Shown here: piece by piece, positions 1-8,726 of the stretch
How positions within the stretch are numbered: position 1 is the first letter of the stretch
Layout: each line of letters opens with the position of its first letter
From: a virus
Strand: one strand, 5' to 3'
Virus record (IMG/VR): IMGVR_UViG_3300043313_000079
Coordinates: 1 to 24,935 of that record
Length of the DNA: 24,935 nt
The notes under the pieces: model-generated
Told to the model about the DNA's origin: nothing
The model's database searches: none
The model's input: only the letters and a program-made list of their open reading frames with translations
Made by a program: the position numbers and the translations under genes

Positions 1-1
1 C

Positions 2-55
2 AATAATGCCTTGCGCGGCAAGTTCGGCATGCAAGAGCGCATGAAGATGAGGTGA
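2..55 (+). CDS. 3' end of an upstream tail gene (partial)
   Basis: An open frame enters from the left edge and stops at TGA 53-55; the visible C-terminus is short and basic (ending GMQERMKMR). The next gene starts five bases later. In phages with this tail order the preceding gene is usually the tape measure protein or a small tail protein, so a tape-measure C-terminus is plausible, but 17 codons cannot show it. Confidence 0.55.
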   Translation, partial: NNALRGKFGMQERMKMR

Positions 56-59
56 CCAC

Positions 60-1007
60 ATGCCCCAAATCTGGCCGACCAACCTGCCACAGCAGTTTGA
101 CAAGGACGGCTACCAAGACAGCTTTGCTGACAACCGTCTGGCCACCAACCCTGAACTTGGCCCGGCGCTGATCAGGTCACGCGTCAGCAACATGCCGCGC
201 AGGGTTGGTGGCGTCATGAAGATGACCAAGGCGCAGCTTGACTATTTTCGCTACTTCTGGCGCACCATGACGCTTGACGGCAAGCTGCCGTTTGAGTTCC
301 CTGACCCGGTGTTCGGCTACGGCTGGCGGCGCAACTGGCTGCCCAACAGCGGCAACGGCGGCGCGGTGATTGGCAGCCCCGGCGTGCTGCCCACAAGCTG
401 GTCTGGCGTGGGCGTGCAGAATGGCGTCAACAAGAGCGTCACCGGCATTGGCGTTGAGGGCTACAGCTACGTTGACGTGCGCTTTCAGGGCGTGCCCACG
501 CAGCCCGCGTCAGGCACCATCAACTCAGCCGAAATATACTTTCACCCCACCGGCACTGCCATCCCGGCGGCCAGCAACCAGTGGTGGACCGCCAGCCTGT
601 ACGCCCGGCTGATGGCCGGGTCACTTACCAACGTGACCCACGTCAGGCTGTTGCAGTATGACAATCCGTACACCACTGGTGTTGGTGTCAATTTCGTTGA
701 CCAGCTTGACGATGACCCGCTGACCAGCCAGCGCTACGAGCAGTCAATGAAGATGCCTGCGGCGGGCGTCAACGGCACGTTTATGCGCTTTCAAATCTAC
801 GCCACCGTTGGCCACGCCATTGACCTGACCATCAGGCTGGCCGCCCCGCAGCTTGAGCGCTACGACCACGCCACAGCCTTCATGCTGACCCCCAATGAGG
901 CCAACCCCATTGCCCGCTTTGCGGCCGGTGGCGCGCCGCCGCAGCCCAGCTTCTTGGGCGGCAACACTTGGGCGGTGAACATGGAACTGGAGATATTTGA
1001 GAAATGA
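60..1007 (+). CDS. Distal-tail-like minor tail protein with an inserted, probably carbohydrate-binding, domain
   Basis: 315 residues. The first 80 residues match the common proteobacterial phage tail family with a WP..LPQ start, a DxGY motif, a charged R-rich middle and a PFEFPDP motif. In that family the chain continues directly to a C-terminal strand ending in W.V...LE; here that strand is residues about 288-315 (GGNTWAVNMELEIFEK). Between them sit about 190 residues (from about 92) beginning NWLPNSGNGG and rich in Gly, Thr and aromatics. This resembles the spike/fibre-type jelly-roll domains that phages insert into virion proteins, so a glycan-binding role on the tail tip is inferred. GAGG lies seven bases before the ATG. 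The stop overlaps the next start as ATGA, so co-translation of tail genes is likely. Confidence 0.75.
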   Translation: MPQIWPTNLPQQFDKDGYQDSFADNRLATNPELGPALIRSRVSNMPRRVGGVMKMTKAQLDYFRYFWRTMTLDGKLPFEFPDPVFGYGWRRNWLPNSGNGGAVIGSPGVLPTSWSGVGVQNGVNKSVTGIGVEGYSYVDVRFQGVPTQPASGTINSAEIYFHPTGTAIPAASNQWWTASLYARLMAGSLTNVTHVRLLQYDNPYTTGVGVNFVDQLDDDPLTSQRYEQSMKMPAAGVNGTFMRFQIYATVGHAIDLTIRLAAPQLERYDHATAFMLTPNEANPIARFAAGGAPPQPSFLGGNTWAVNMELEIFEK

Positions 1008-1516
1008 GCAAGACCACCATCAGCCTCAACTTCAGAACCCAGATGTACTCACAGGAAAGCGCTGAGGTGCCCGTGGCGCTGATACTCATGCGGCACCCTG
1101 ACACCAATGACGTGCTGTACATCTCAGGCGATAACACCGTGCTGCTTGACACTGAGCCTGAATTGGTCTGGGGCACGGTCAGCCGGGGGAAGACGTACAC
1201 CTACCGCCCCCTGAGCCTGCGGCTGCCCACAGACGTTGCAGACCGGCCTCCCCGGATGCACCTGATGGTGGAAAACGTGACCGGGGCCATGGTGGCGTTC
1301 TGCGCCAGCATGATACAGCGCGGCACCTGTGACATTGACATCGTGACGGCCAGCCAGCCTGACATTGTGCAGATACCGTTCCCCATCATGGACATCAGGG
1401 GCTACACCCGCAACTCTGACATCGTGACGTTTGAGATTGGCCTTGACGCGGCTGAAGATGAGCCAATACCGGCTGGGCTGTTCACCCCGGCAGGTTTTCC
1501 GGGCATGTTTGCGTGA
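1004..1516 (+). CDS. DUF1833-like tail protein
   Basis: 170 residues. The order 'distal tail protein, this protein, NlpC/P60 peptidase, J-like protein' is the usual place for the DUF1833 family. The sequence has the family's features: a PPRMHLMVENV segment (about 82-92), a later PDIVQIPFPIMDI strand, and a C-terminus of the form P.P..LFTPAGFPGMF. It probably forms part of the hub connecting the distal tail ring to the tail-tip protein; no catalytic motif is visible. It begins within the ATGA junction of the gene before and ends in a GTGA junction with the next. Confidence 0.75.
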   Translation: MSKTTISLNFRTQMYSQESAEVPVALILMRHPDTNDVLYISGDNTVLLDTEPELVWGTVSRGKTYTYRPLSLRLPTDVADRPPRMHLMVENVTGAMVAFCASMIQRGTCDIDIVTASQPDIVQIPFPIMDIRGYTRNSDIVTFEIGLDAAEDEPIPAGLFTPAGFPGMFA

Positions 1517-1923
1517 AGCCCTGCCTCACCCCGCGTGACTTTGAGGGCTACGTTGGCATACCGTGGCAAGACGGGGGCCGCACGCGGGCAGGGGCCGACT
1601 GCTGGGGACTTTTCAGGCTTGTCTACGCAGAACTGCTGGGCATACCGCTGCCAAGCTATGACGGGGCCTACGGCAGCGCTCTGGACAAGATCATCATCAA
1701 GCGGCTGATTGAGGGCAGGCCCGACTACTGGGTCAGGGTGGCTGACCCGGTGCCCGGTGACGGCGCGCTCATAAACATGGGCAGCCGCCCGCACATTGGC
1801 GTGGTGGTGGGGGCCGGGCGCATGCTACACACTGAACGCTTCGGCGCGGTGATTGAAAGCTACGACGGCCTGCGCTTCAGCACCCAGTTGGAGGGGTTCT
1901 ACCGCTACCATGAAACCCCTTGA
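1513..1923 (+). CDS. NlpC/P60-family tail peptidase
   Basis: 136 residues, GTG start in a GTGA overlap with the previous stop. The papain-like cell-wall peptidase signature is visible: the nucleophile Cys30 in GADCWGLFRLVY and a His94 in RPHIGVVVG, with a GDG loop at 82-84 before it. The length suits the tail-associated NlpC/P60 proteins (the lambda K type) that sit before the J gene. It likely cleaves peptide cross-links of peptidoglycan or matures the tail tip during DNA entry. It overlaps the downstream J-like gene by 14 bases. Confidence 0.88.
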   Translation: MKPCLTPRDFEGYVGIPWQDGGRTRAGADCWGLFRLVYAELLGIPLPSYDGAYGSALDKIIIKRLIEGRPDYWVRVADPVPGDGALINMGSRPHIGVVVGAGRMLHTERFGAVIESYDGLRFSTQLEGFYRYHETP

Positions 1924-4900
1924 GCCGCGCACAGGAGAAATCTACGGGCCTGACACCACAGTCAGGTTCTTCCTGTTCAAGCACGCGCTTCAGGGTGAAC
2001 GCCATGTCTGTGAGGTGCCAGCGGGCCTGAGCATCACTGAGGCGCTTGACCTGAGCATTGAAGACAGCGGCTGGCGTGAGCGCTACCGGCACAGCTTCAC
2101 CATCTTCTTGCAGGATGGCAGCAAGGTGCCTGAGCATATGTGGGACCGCGTGCGGCTGAAGCCCGGCACGGCCTGCGTAGCCCGCCCGGTGGCTGAGGGG
2201 CCGTTCTTGGCCATCATACCGGCGCTGTTGCCCACCGTGCTGGGCGGCCTGTTCACGGGCATGGGCATTTTTGGCCAGTTGCTGCTGGCGGGCATCACCA
2301 TTGGCCTGAAGTTCTTGCTGAACAAGCTGTTCGCGCCCAAGCCCAAGACCCCTACCCCCAGTGACCGCAAAGAAATCTACTCAATCATCGGCAGTCGCAA
2401 TGAAATCACCCAGTGGGAACCTGTGCCGCTGGTCTTGGGCAGGCACCGCATCACGCCGCCGCTGGCTGCCAGCCCGTATACTGAGACGGTAGGTGACGAG
2501 CAGTATCTGCGGCAGTTGTTCTGCAACGGCTACGGCGCGCTGGCCATTGAGGCCAACAGCATCAAGATTGGTGAGACGCTGGTCAGCAGTTATCCTGAAG
2601 CTACACTTGAACACCGCTACGGCTACGCCAGCGACACGGCAACAACGCTGTACCCCAAAGATGTTCTTGAGCAGCCGTTTCAGATAGACCTGTTGAAAAA
2701 TACAAAGGATGCTGAGGGCTACCCCACCGCTACGGTGACGCCTTGGACTGAAAAGAGAACCGCCACCAACACCATCAGTTGCGGCCTTGATTTCTCATGG
2801 CCGCAGGGCCTTGGCGTCATTTCAGATGAGGGTCAGCGCAGCAGCCGTGAGGCCATCATCTATATTCAGTGGCGCAAGGCAGCCACCGAGATACCCCCAG
2901 CGCCCGCTGGCGCATGGTCAGGCAACCTTGTGCTGAAGGTGAGCGCATCCACACAAAAGGCTGTCAGGCGCACGTTCAACATCAGCTTTCCGGTAGCGGC
3001 GCAGTATGACGTGCGCGTGCATAAGGAAAGCCCTGAGATAACCAAGTATTGGGTAGACGCCAACTGGACCGCTCTTGATATGCTGCTGTTCACGGCGCTG
3101 CGCAGCTTCAGAACCGGGGCACCGCTGCGGTTTGCTGACGCGCCGCTGAGCGTCACCGCCCTGCGTATCAGGGCCAGCGGCCAGCTTAACCAGATTGTGG
3201 ACACCTACAACTGCGTTGTGCAGTCACGGGTGGTGGCCTTCAACGGCACCGCTTGGGTGAATGACGTGCCGTCACGCAACCCGGCTGACCTGTTCAGGCA
3301 CGTGCTGACGTGCAAGGCCAACAGGCGGCCCTACGCGGTCACCCAGATTGATCTGCCGCAGCTTCAGAAATGGTGGTCATACTGCGTTGCGCAGAAGTGG
3401 CATTACGACCGCGTGCTGCGCAGCCAGATGAGCGTCTATGACCTGATCATTGAAATCTGCGCGGCCGGGCGCGCCATGCCTGTGTTCAAAGACGGCAAAT
3501 GGTCAGTTGTCTGGGATGAGCAGTCTGTGCCCATCAGCCAGTTGTTCACGCCACGCAATTCATGGAACTTTGAAGAGCAGCGTGATCTTGAGCCAATCCC
3601 GCATGGCTACCGCATGCGCTTCCCCAGTGAAACCAAGGGCTGGCGTGAAGATGAGCGGGTGGTCTACAACGATGGCTACAACAAGGACAACGCCACGCTG
3701 CTTGAAGGCTTTGAGATGCCGGGCGTCACTAACGTTGACAGCATCTGGAAGCACGGGCGCTTTCACCTTGCCCAGCGCATTCTGCGCCCCGGCATTTTCA
3801 GCATCTATGCCGGGTGGGACGCCCTGCCGCTGATCCGGGGTGACCGGGTGCGGGTCAACCATGACAGCTTCAGGTACGGGCTGTACAGCGGGCGCGTGAC
3901 GGCCATCAACGCCGCCGCCCAGACCGTCACCATAGACATCAACGCGCTGCTTGCCGGTGCCACCAACTACATGTTCAGGTTCAGGCTGGCCAGCGGCAGC
4001 TTCCTTGAGCGCACTATAGACCCCGGCTACGTGGGTGAGTACAGCACCATAGGGCTGGTGGGCACCGGCATGCCCATGCCCGCCGTGGGTGACCTGTTCA
4101 GCCTTGGCTACGCCACGCTAGACAGCGAAATCTTCAGGGTTCTGGGCATTGAGCCTGAAGACAATTTTGTGCACCGCCTGATGCTGGTGGCTGACGCGCC
4201 TGAGATAGCTGAGGCAGACACCGGGCAAATCCCTGACTACTCTGAAGGCATCAGCATACCCATCAACCCGTTCACGCTGCCGCCGCGCAACCTGAAGGTC
4301 AGCGATGGCGTCTACGCTGACGGCGGCGGTGTCTACTGGGCCTACCTGTCAGTCAGTTGGGAGCCACCCGCCTACGGCAGGGTCAGTCAGTTCCAGCTAC
4401 AGTACCGTGAGGGCGCTGATGATGATGAGCCGTGGGTGTCTGGCGGGGCGTTTGGCCCCAACGTCACCAACGGTGAAATCAGGCGGCTGGACAGCGGCGT
4501 CTACACCGTGCGCTGCCGCTGCATCTTTGATGACGGCACGTTCTCAACGTGGGGCTACGCGGCGGCCAAGGCCACTGATGAATACAGCATGCCCCCGGCA
4601 GACGTGACTGATTTCCGCATCAATATCACGGGTGATACCTCTATTCTGCGCTGGTCACCCGTGGCGGGCATAGGCATCATTTACGAGATACGCTGGGCAT
4701 CTGAGAGTGTGCCCATACCCGCGTGGAATGCGGCCATTGGCCTGACCACCAGCCTGACTGACAATGCCACCATTGCCACGCGCACCGGCACGTTCTTCAT
4801 CAAGGCCAAGAAGCCTTGGGGCCTGAGCAGCCTGAACGCCAAGATGATCAGCAGTCTGGTGGGCAGCTTCACGCAAATGAATTTTGTGGAGGGCATTGTT

Positions 4901-5623
4901 GAGCATCCACTGTTTCAGGGCGTCAAAGAAGGCGTCAGCGTACAGGATGTTGATGAACTGCGCCTGACGCCTGACCCCACCAACACCTACTACCCCACAA
5001 CCGGCACTTACTACTTCAAGAACCGCATTGATCTTGGGGAAAAGATAACAAGCCGCCTCAGCATCATCCTGTACGCCTACGGCTACAACCCCGGCAGCAG
5101 CATGGCCAAGTGGCCAAGCCTGTCACAGATCAATCCGCTTGATCAGACTGACGCCTCAGAGTGGGGCATCACGTCAGAGTTCAGGGTCAGCTTGGTGGGC
5201 GCGCCGTATGTGTGGGGGCCGTGGCAGGTGGTCAGGCTGAGTGACGTGCAGGCATGGGCCATGGAGTTCAGGCTGATACTGACCGGCAAGAAGGTGGTTG
5301 ACACCGGCAGTGACGTGATCAGGTCTGTGACCACGCCCAGCGTCAAGCTGCTGACCGTGAATGTTGACATGCAGGACCGCATTGAGAAGGGTGAAGACAT
5401 CATGTCAGCGGCGGCTGGCACCACAATAACGTTCCCCCGTGGGCGTTACCGTGTGGTGCCCGCCGTGGTAGTCACCGGGCAGGGTATGAATACCGGGGAG
5501 TATTTTACCATCACCAACAAGACGACAAGTTCATTCAAGGTGCAGTTCTTCTTGAAAGACAGCACCACAGGCGTGGCCAGAAAATTTGACTGGATGGCCA
5601 AAGGCTGGGGATTGGTAATATGA
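1910..5623 (+). CDS. Host-specificity / tail-tip protein (lambda J, TipJ-like)
   Basis: 1237 residues from ATG 1910, which overlaps the peptidase gene by 14 bases; the frame is open further upstream, but that part is the peptidase in another frame. The N-terminal 95 residues form a small alpha/beta lead-in. A hydrophobic glycine-rich stretch follows (about 97-142), as found in TipJ proteins whose loops may insert into membrane. The large middle part is the J-type hub. Two fibronectin-III-like segments begin near residues 790 (PPRNLKVSDG) and 893 (PPADVTDFRI). The C-terminal 300 residues are beta-rich and probably receptor-facing. It forms the tail tip that recognises the host and opens the path for DNA. 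It ends in an ATGA overlap with the fibre gene. Confidence 0.88.
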   Translation: MKPLEPRTGEIYGPDTTVRFFLFKHALQGERHVCEVPAGLSITEALDLSIEDSGWRERYRHSFTIFLQDGSKVPEHMWDRVRLKPGTACVARPVAEGPFLAIIPALLPTVLGGLFTGMGIFGQLLLAGITIGLKFLLNKLFAPKPKTPTPSDRKEIYSIIGSRNEITQWEPVPLVLGRHRITPPLAASPYTETVGDEQYLRQLFCNGYGALAIEANSIKIGETLVSSYPEATLEHRYGYASDTATTLYPKDVLEQPFQIDLLKNTKDAEGYPTATVTPWTEKRTATNTISCGLDFSWPQGLGVISDEGQRSSREAIIYIQWRKAATEIPPAPAGAWSGNLVLKVSASTQKAVRRTFNISFPVAAQYDVRVHKESPEITKYWVDANWTALDMLLFTALRSFRTGAPLRFADAPLSVTALRIRASGQLNQIVDTYNCVVQSRVVAFNGTAWVNDVPSRNPADLFRHVLTCKANRRPYAVTQIDLPQLQKWWSYCVAQKWHYDRVLRSQMSVYDLIIEICAAGRAMPVFKDGKWSVVWDEQSVPISQLFTPRNSWNFEEQRDLEPIPHGYRMRFPSETKGWREDERVVYNDGYNKDNATLLEGFEMPGVTNVDSIWKHGRFHLAQRILRPGIFSIYAGWDALPLIRGDRVRVNHDSFRYGLYSGRVTAINAAAQTVTIDINALLAGATNYMFRFRLASGSFLERTIDPGYVGEYSTIGLVGTGMPMPAVGDLFSLGYATLDSEIFRVLGIEPEDNFVHRLMLVADAPEIAEADTGQIPDYSEGISIPINPFTLPPRNLKVSDGVYADGGGVYWAYLSVSWEPPAYGRVSQFQLQYREGADDDEPWVSGGAFGPNVTNGEIRRLDSGVYTVRCRCIFDDGTFSTWGYAAAKATDEYSMPPADVTDFRINITGDTSILRWSPVAGIGIIYEIRWASESVPIPAWNAAIGLTTSLTDNATIATRTGTFFIKAKKPWGLSSLNAKMISSLVGSFTQMNFVEGIVEHPLFQGVKEGVSVQDVDELRLTPDPTNTYYPTTGTYYFKNRIDLGEKITSRLSIILYAYGYNPGSSMAKWPSLSQINPLDQTDASEWGITSEFRVSLVGAPYVWGPWQVVRLSDVQAWAMEFRLILTGKKVVDTGSDVIRSVTTPSVKLLTVNVDMQDRIEKGEDIMSAAAGTTITFPRGRYRVVPAVVVTGQGMNTGEYFTITNKTTSSFKVQFFLKDSTTGVARKFDWMAKGWGLVI

Positions 5624-6795
5624 CGCAGTTCAACTTTGGCACAATCGTAGCCAGCAGCAAGTCTGGTGCCGGTCTGGCGTCTGACCTGAACGCTTGGCGT
5701 GACGCCCTGCACAGCCAGCACATGGGCAGCGCCACGCCCACCTACAAGATAGCTGGCCTGTCATGGCTCAACAACGTCAACATACCGTGGGAAGACTACA
5801 TCTGGGATGGCAACGCCAACATTCTGCGTGGCTTCATAGACCCCACCACCAACCGCTACAGCACGGCGGGCAACTTTGCCAAAAGCTACGCCAGCGGCGG
5901 CGCGGTGGCGCACCTGTCTGACTGGGGCACCCTGTTCAACATGACCGGCTTGGCGGCGCAGACGGTGGCCATAGACCCCATCAGCACGCTTCTGCCGGGC
6001 TGGTGGATACGCGTGGTGGCGCGCAACATTGCCGTGACCATTGACCCGTATGGCGCTGAGACGCTTGACGGCGCAATCAACAAGCTGTTGCCCGCAGGTA
6101 GCAGCACCACGGTGTTCTTTGACGGCACCTCACTGTTTACCGATCAGGGCGGCGGCGGCCTCACTGACTTTCCCATTGGTGGCGTGGTGATGGTGCCGGG
6201 CATCAACCCGCCCGGTGGCTTCCTCAGGCTGAATGGCGGCCTGATCAGCCGCGTGACCTACGCGGGCCTGTGGGGCTTTGCCCAGTTGAGCAGCAATATC
6301 AGCACCACTGACGCGGCGTGGACTGAGGGCAAGTTCTCACCCGGTGACGGCAGCACCACGTTCAGGCTGCCTGATCTGCGCGGCAACTTCATGCGTGCGT
6401 GGGATAATTCACGCAACCTTGACCCCAGCCGCGTCATCGGCTCCAGTCAGGCTGACGGCATTGAAACCCACGCCCACACCGTTGACGTGACGCCGGGCGG
6501 CGCGCACGCCCACAGCTTCACCAACGGCTATACCGACTCGGCGGGCAGCCACTTCCATAACGTTGACCAGCGCAACAGCAACGTGGGGGCGGGCGTCATA
6601 CCAGTTGCCACCAGCTATGACGTGAACCAGATCAGCATGCCCACCAACTATGCGGGCGCGCACACCCACGTGCCGCACGGCACCATCAGCACGTCAGCCA
6701 CCCACGACCACGCCGTCACCGTGGGCAACAACCCCGGTGCCGCCAATGAGACGCGCCCCAAGAACATCGCTCTGTTGGCCTGCATCAAGTATTAA
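5620..6795 (+). CDS. Tail fibre / short tail fibre protein with phage collar domain
   Basis: 391 residues. The N-terminal 180 residues have no motif I recognise and presumably attach to the tail tip. From about residue 188 a phage tail collar domain is clear: GGVVMVPGINPPGGFLRLNG, then DGSTTFRLPDLRGNFMRAWD. The distal part carries repeated His-x-His pairs (HAH, HAH, HFH, HTH, HDH), as in fibre tips that bind metal ions. The C-terminus NETRPKNIALLACIKY is the characteristic ending of collar proteins. Position after the J-like gene supports a receptor-binding fibre. The gene starts in an ATGA overlap and is followed by a small gene with its own GGGAG ribosome site. Confidence 0.88.
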   Translation: MTQFNFGTIVASSKSGAGLASDLNAWRDALHSQHMGSATPTYKIAGLSWLNNVNIPWEDYIWDGNANILRGFIDPTTNRYSTAGNFAKSYASGGAVAHLSDWGTLFNMTGLAAQTVAIDPISTLLPGWWIRVVARNIAVTIDPYGAETLDGAINKLLPAGSSTTVFFDGTSLFTDQGGGGLTDFPIGGVVMVPGINPPGGFLRLNGGLISRVTYAGLWGFAQLSSNISTTDAAWTEGKFSPGDGSTTFRLPDLRGNFMRAWDNSRNLDPSRVIGSSQADGIETHAHTVDVTPGGAHAHSFTNGYTDSAGSHFHNVDQRNSNVGAGVIPVATSYDVNQISMPTNYAGAHTHVPHGTISTSATHDHAVTVGNNPGAANETRPKNIALLACIKY

Positions 6796-6807
6796 GGGAG
6801 AGAACCC

Positions 6808-7083
6808 ATGGCGGGCCTGAAGATTTACAATTACAACTGGGCAACCGGGGCGTATATCAGCGCTGAGTGGGCTGATGTCAGCCCGCTTGAGCCAGACAAA
6901 TGGATCATACCCGCCCACGCCACGCCAAAGGCCCCGCCGCAGGCTGAGCCGGGCTACAGCGTGCGGTTTGACCGTGAGGCTGATGAATGGGTGCCTGAGA
7001 AGCTGCCCCCGCCTGCGACGGCAGCGCCTGATCTTGTCAATGAAGATTTGACTATAGGAGACCTGTTCAATGCCAACCGCTAA
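6808..7083 (+). CDS. Small protein after the fibre gene, possibly a fibre assembly factor
   Basis: 91 residues, starting after a good GGGAG site in the 12-base gap behind the fibre stop. The sequence is acidic and rich in Trp, Tyr and Pro (YNYNWATGAY near the start, then PPQAEPGYSVRFDREADEWVPE). Small proteins of this kind, with an aromatic start and a DEWV-type strand, often follow collar fibres and are proposed as fibre chaperones. I do not see a defined family, so this rests on position. It overlaps the next gene by 14 bases. Confidence 0.6.
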   Translation: MAGLKIYNYNWATGAYISAEWADVSPLEPDKWIIPAHATPKAPPQAEPGYSVRFDREADEWVPEKLPPPATAAPDLVNEDLTIGDLFNANR

Positions 7084-7495
7084 CATCATCGAGCAAGCTG
7101 CCAACAAGGTCTTCTGCCAGCGCGTGGCGTTCTTGGCCATGCGGGCAGCGCACAAGGCGGCCAAAGAAACCCCGGAAGACCTGACCTACATGGCTTATGC
7201 CGAACACATCTTCAGGGGTGGTGAAAAGGCAGTGCTGCTGACCCTTCATGTGGTGGCCGCCAGTGACACCATCAGCGCGGCGCTTGAGAGTGGCGGCGCA
7301 GACGCCGTGCAAGACGCTGACATTGAAGCTGCCCTGCAAGACATCTGGGCCATGCGCAGCGCGGCCTTTGGTGCGGCTGAGGGCCAACTGGTGCAGATGC
7401 GGCGCATTGCTGATGAGGCAGCGCACCATGCAGAGGATGTAAAGAACGCTGCGTCGGAGATACGCCGTGGCCGCGCCTCAGAACCCGGCACCTGA
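7070..7495 (+). CDS. Conserved-looking hypothetical protein, mostly helical
   Basis: 141 residues; ATG at 7070 lies inside the end of the previous gene, with GGAG about nine bases before it. Ala-rich helical sequence throughout, with no signal peptide or membrane span. A central TYMAYAEHIFRG patch and a C-terminal heptad-like region (QMRRIADEAAHHAEDVKNAASEI) suggest a helical bundle. It lies between fibre and lysis genes and overlaps the next gene by 29 bases. No function is proposed. Confidence 0.7.
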   Translation: MPTANIIEQAANKVFCQRVAFLAMRAAHKAAKETPEDLTYMAYAEHIFRGGEKAVLLTLHVVAASDTISAALESGGADAVQDADIEAALQDIWAMRSAAFGAAEGQLVQMRRIADEAAHHAEDVKNAASEIRRGRASEPGT

Positions 7496-7766
7496 GGGTG
7501 CGCAGTCTTGGCTGAGGGAAAATTCAACCTTAATCTATTTTCTGGTTGCGCAGGTGGTTGCCATAGGCGCGGGTGGTGCCAGCATTCTGGCCTACATGGT
7601 CAGGCTTGAGACACGCGTGGCAATAATGGAAACACGCGGCGCAGAGTACAGCGTGGCCAGAATGGGCAAGATGGAAGAGCGCATCACCATCCTTGAACAG
7701 CAGGCTGAGGCAAACGCGGCCCGGCTTGAGCGCCTTGTTGACCAGTACCTGAAGAAACCGCAATGA
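7467..7766 (+). CDS. Membrane-anchored coiled-coil protein in the lysis region
   Basis: 99 residues from GTG 7467, chosen because GGAG (7456-7459) lies seven bases upstream. One membrane segment (about 22-45, LIYFLVAQVVAIGAGGASILAYMV) is followed by a charged coiled coil (about 60-93, KMEERITILEQQAEANAARL). This layout fits an inner-membrane spanin-like or holin-accessory protein, but it is shorter than usual i-spanins and no outer-membrane lipoprotein partner is visible. It ends in ATGA with the next gene. Confidence 0.7.
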   Translation: MAAPQNPAPEGAQSWLRENSTLIYFLVAQVVAIGAGGASILAYMVRLETRVAIMETRGAEYSVARMGKMEERITILEQQAEANAARLERLVDQYLKKPQ

Positions 7767-7981
7767 CGGCCATCTGGCGCAACCACTCACTGACCATTGT
7801 GCTGGGCCTGATAGGCTCAGCCCTGACGGTGCTGGCCATGGCGGCGTTTGAAGACGGGCGCTGGCTTGATCTGGTGCTGGGGCTGGGTCAAAGCACGCTG
7901 GGCGTGGCGCTGTTCTATTTTCTGTCTGTGCACTTCAGGGAAGTAGCCAAGCCGGAGGACCCGCCCCATGCTGAGGTTTGA
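7763..7981 (+). CDS. Probable holin (two membrane helices)
   Basis: 72 residues. Two hydrophobic segments (about 9-28 and 35-56) are separated by a short acidic turn (FEDGRW), with a charged C-terminal tail ending PEDPPHAEV. Size, topology and a 14-base overlap with the endolysin gene point to the pore former that releases the endolysin. Small holins have no reliable sequence signature, so the call rests on topology and context. A second candidate lies at 9472-9699. Confidence 0.65.
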   Translation: MTAIWRNHSLTIVLGLIGSALTVLAMAAFEDGRWLDLVLGLGQSTLGVALFYFLSVHFREVAKPEDPPHAEV

Positions 7982-8726
7982 GCGCAAGACCTACTTTGAT
8001 GAGGTGCGTGACACGCTGTTCTACGGCAAGATGAACCAAGGGCAGGTGGACGGCCAAGAGTTCATCATTGATACATGGGAAGACACGCGCCACACCCAAG
8101 ACTTCCGCTATCTTGCATATGAACTGGCAACTACAATCCATGAGACGGCCAGTACAATGCTGCCCATTGAGGAGTACGGCAAAGGTAAAGGCATGCCCTA
8201 CGGCGTGCCTGACGCGCAGACCGGGGAAACATACTACGGGCGGGGCTTTGTTCAACTGACGTGGAAGGACAACTACGTCAAGATGACGCCGCTGGTTGAC
8301 CCGCTGTTCCCCAGCCACCCGGTAGATTTTGCCAAGACCGCTTCACAGGCGCTGGTGCCTGAACTGGCCGCCGCCGTCATGTTTGAGGGCATGGAGCGCG
8401 GCATGTTCAGAAAGGATGACAAGGGGCCGCAGACGCTGGCCCGCTACTTTGATGCAGATACCGATGACCCCTACGGGGCGCGTGAAATCATCAACGGTGA
8501 CAAGCACAAGGTGCCGTCATGGTCAAACGGCGTCAGCATAGGCAACCTGATTGCGGGCTACCACAAGAAGTTCCTGCACGCGCTGACCATCTCAGCAGAA
8601 GCGCTGGGGCCTCCCCCGGTAGAGGCTGACCTACCGCCCCCGGTGCATGCCGCCTTCACGCTGGCTGATGGGCAGGCGCTTGTCATCACGGTCAACGGCG
8701 GCCCGCCCATGCAGGTGCTGCCATGA
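7968..8726 (+). CDS. Endolysin, glycoside hydrolase family 19-like
   Basis: 252 residues. The GH19 / lysozyme-like core is recognisable: the likely catalytic Glu59 in TIHETAS, then YYGRGFVQLTWKDNY (89-103), the substrate-cleft motif of chitinase-like phage endolysins. The predicted role is hydrolysis of peptidoglycan sugar bonds at lysis. There is no signal peptide, so it would depend on a holin. Residues from about 210 are Pro-rich and lead to a small C-terminal strand region (FTLADGQALVITVNG) that could be a cell-wall-binding or linker part. It starts inside the holin gene and ends in ATGA with the next gene. Confidence 0.87.
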   Translation: MLRFERKTYFDEVRDTLFYGKMNQGQVDGQEFIIDTWEDTRHTQDFRYLAYELATTIHETASTMLPIEEYGKGKGMPYGVPDAQTGETYYGRGFVQLTWKDNYVKMTPLVDPLFPSHPVDFAKTASQALVPELAAAVMFEGMERGMFRKDDKGPQTLARYFDADTDDPYGAREIINGDKHKVPSWSNGVSIGNLIAGYHKKFLHALTISAEALGPPPVEADLPPPVHAAFTLADGQALVITVNGGPPMQVLP

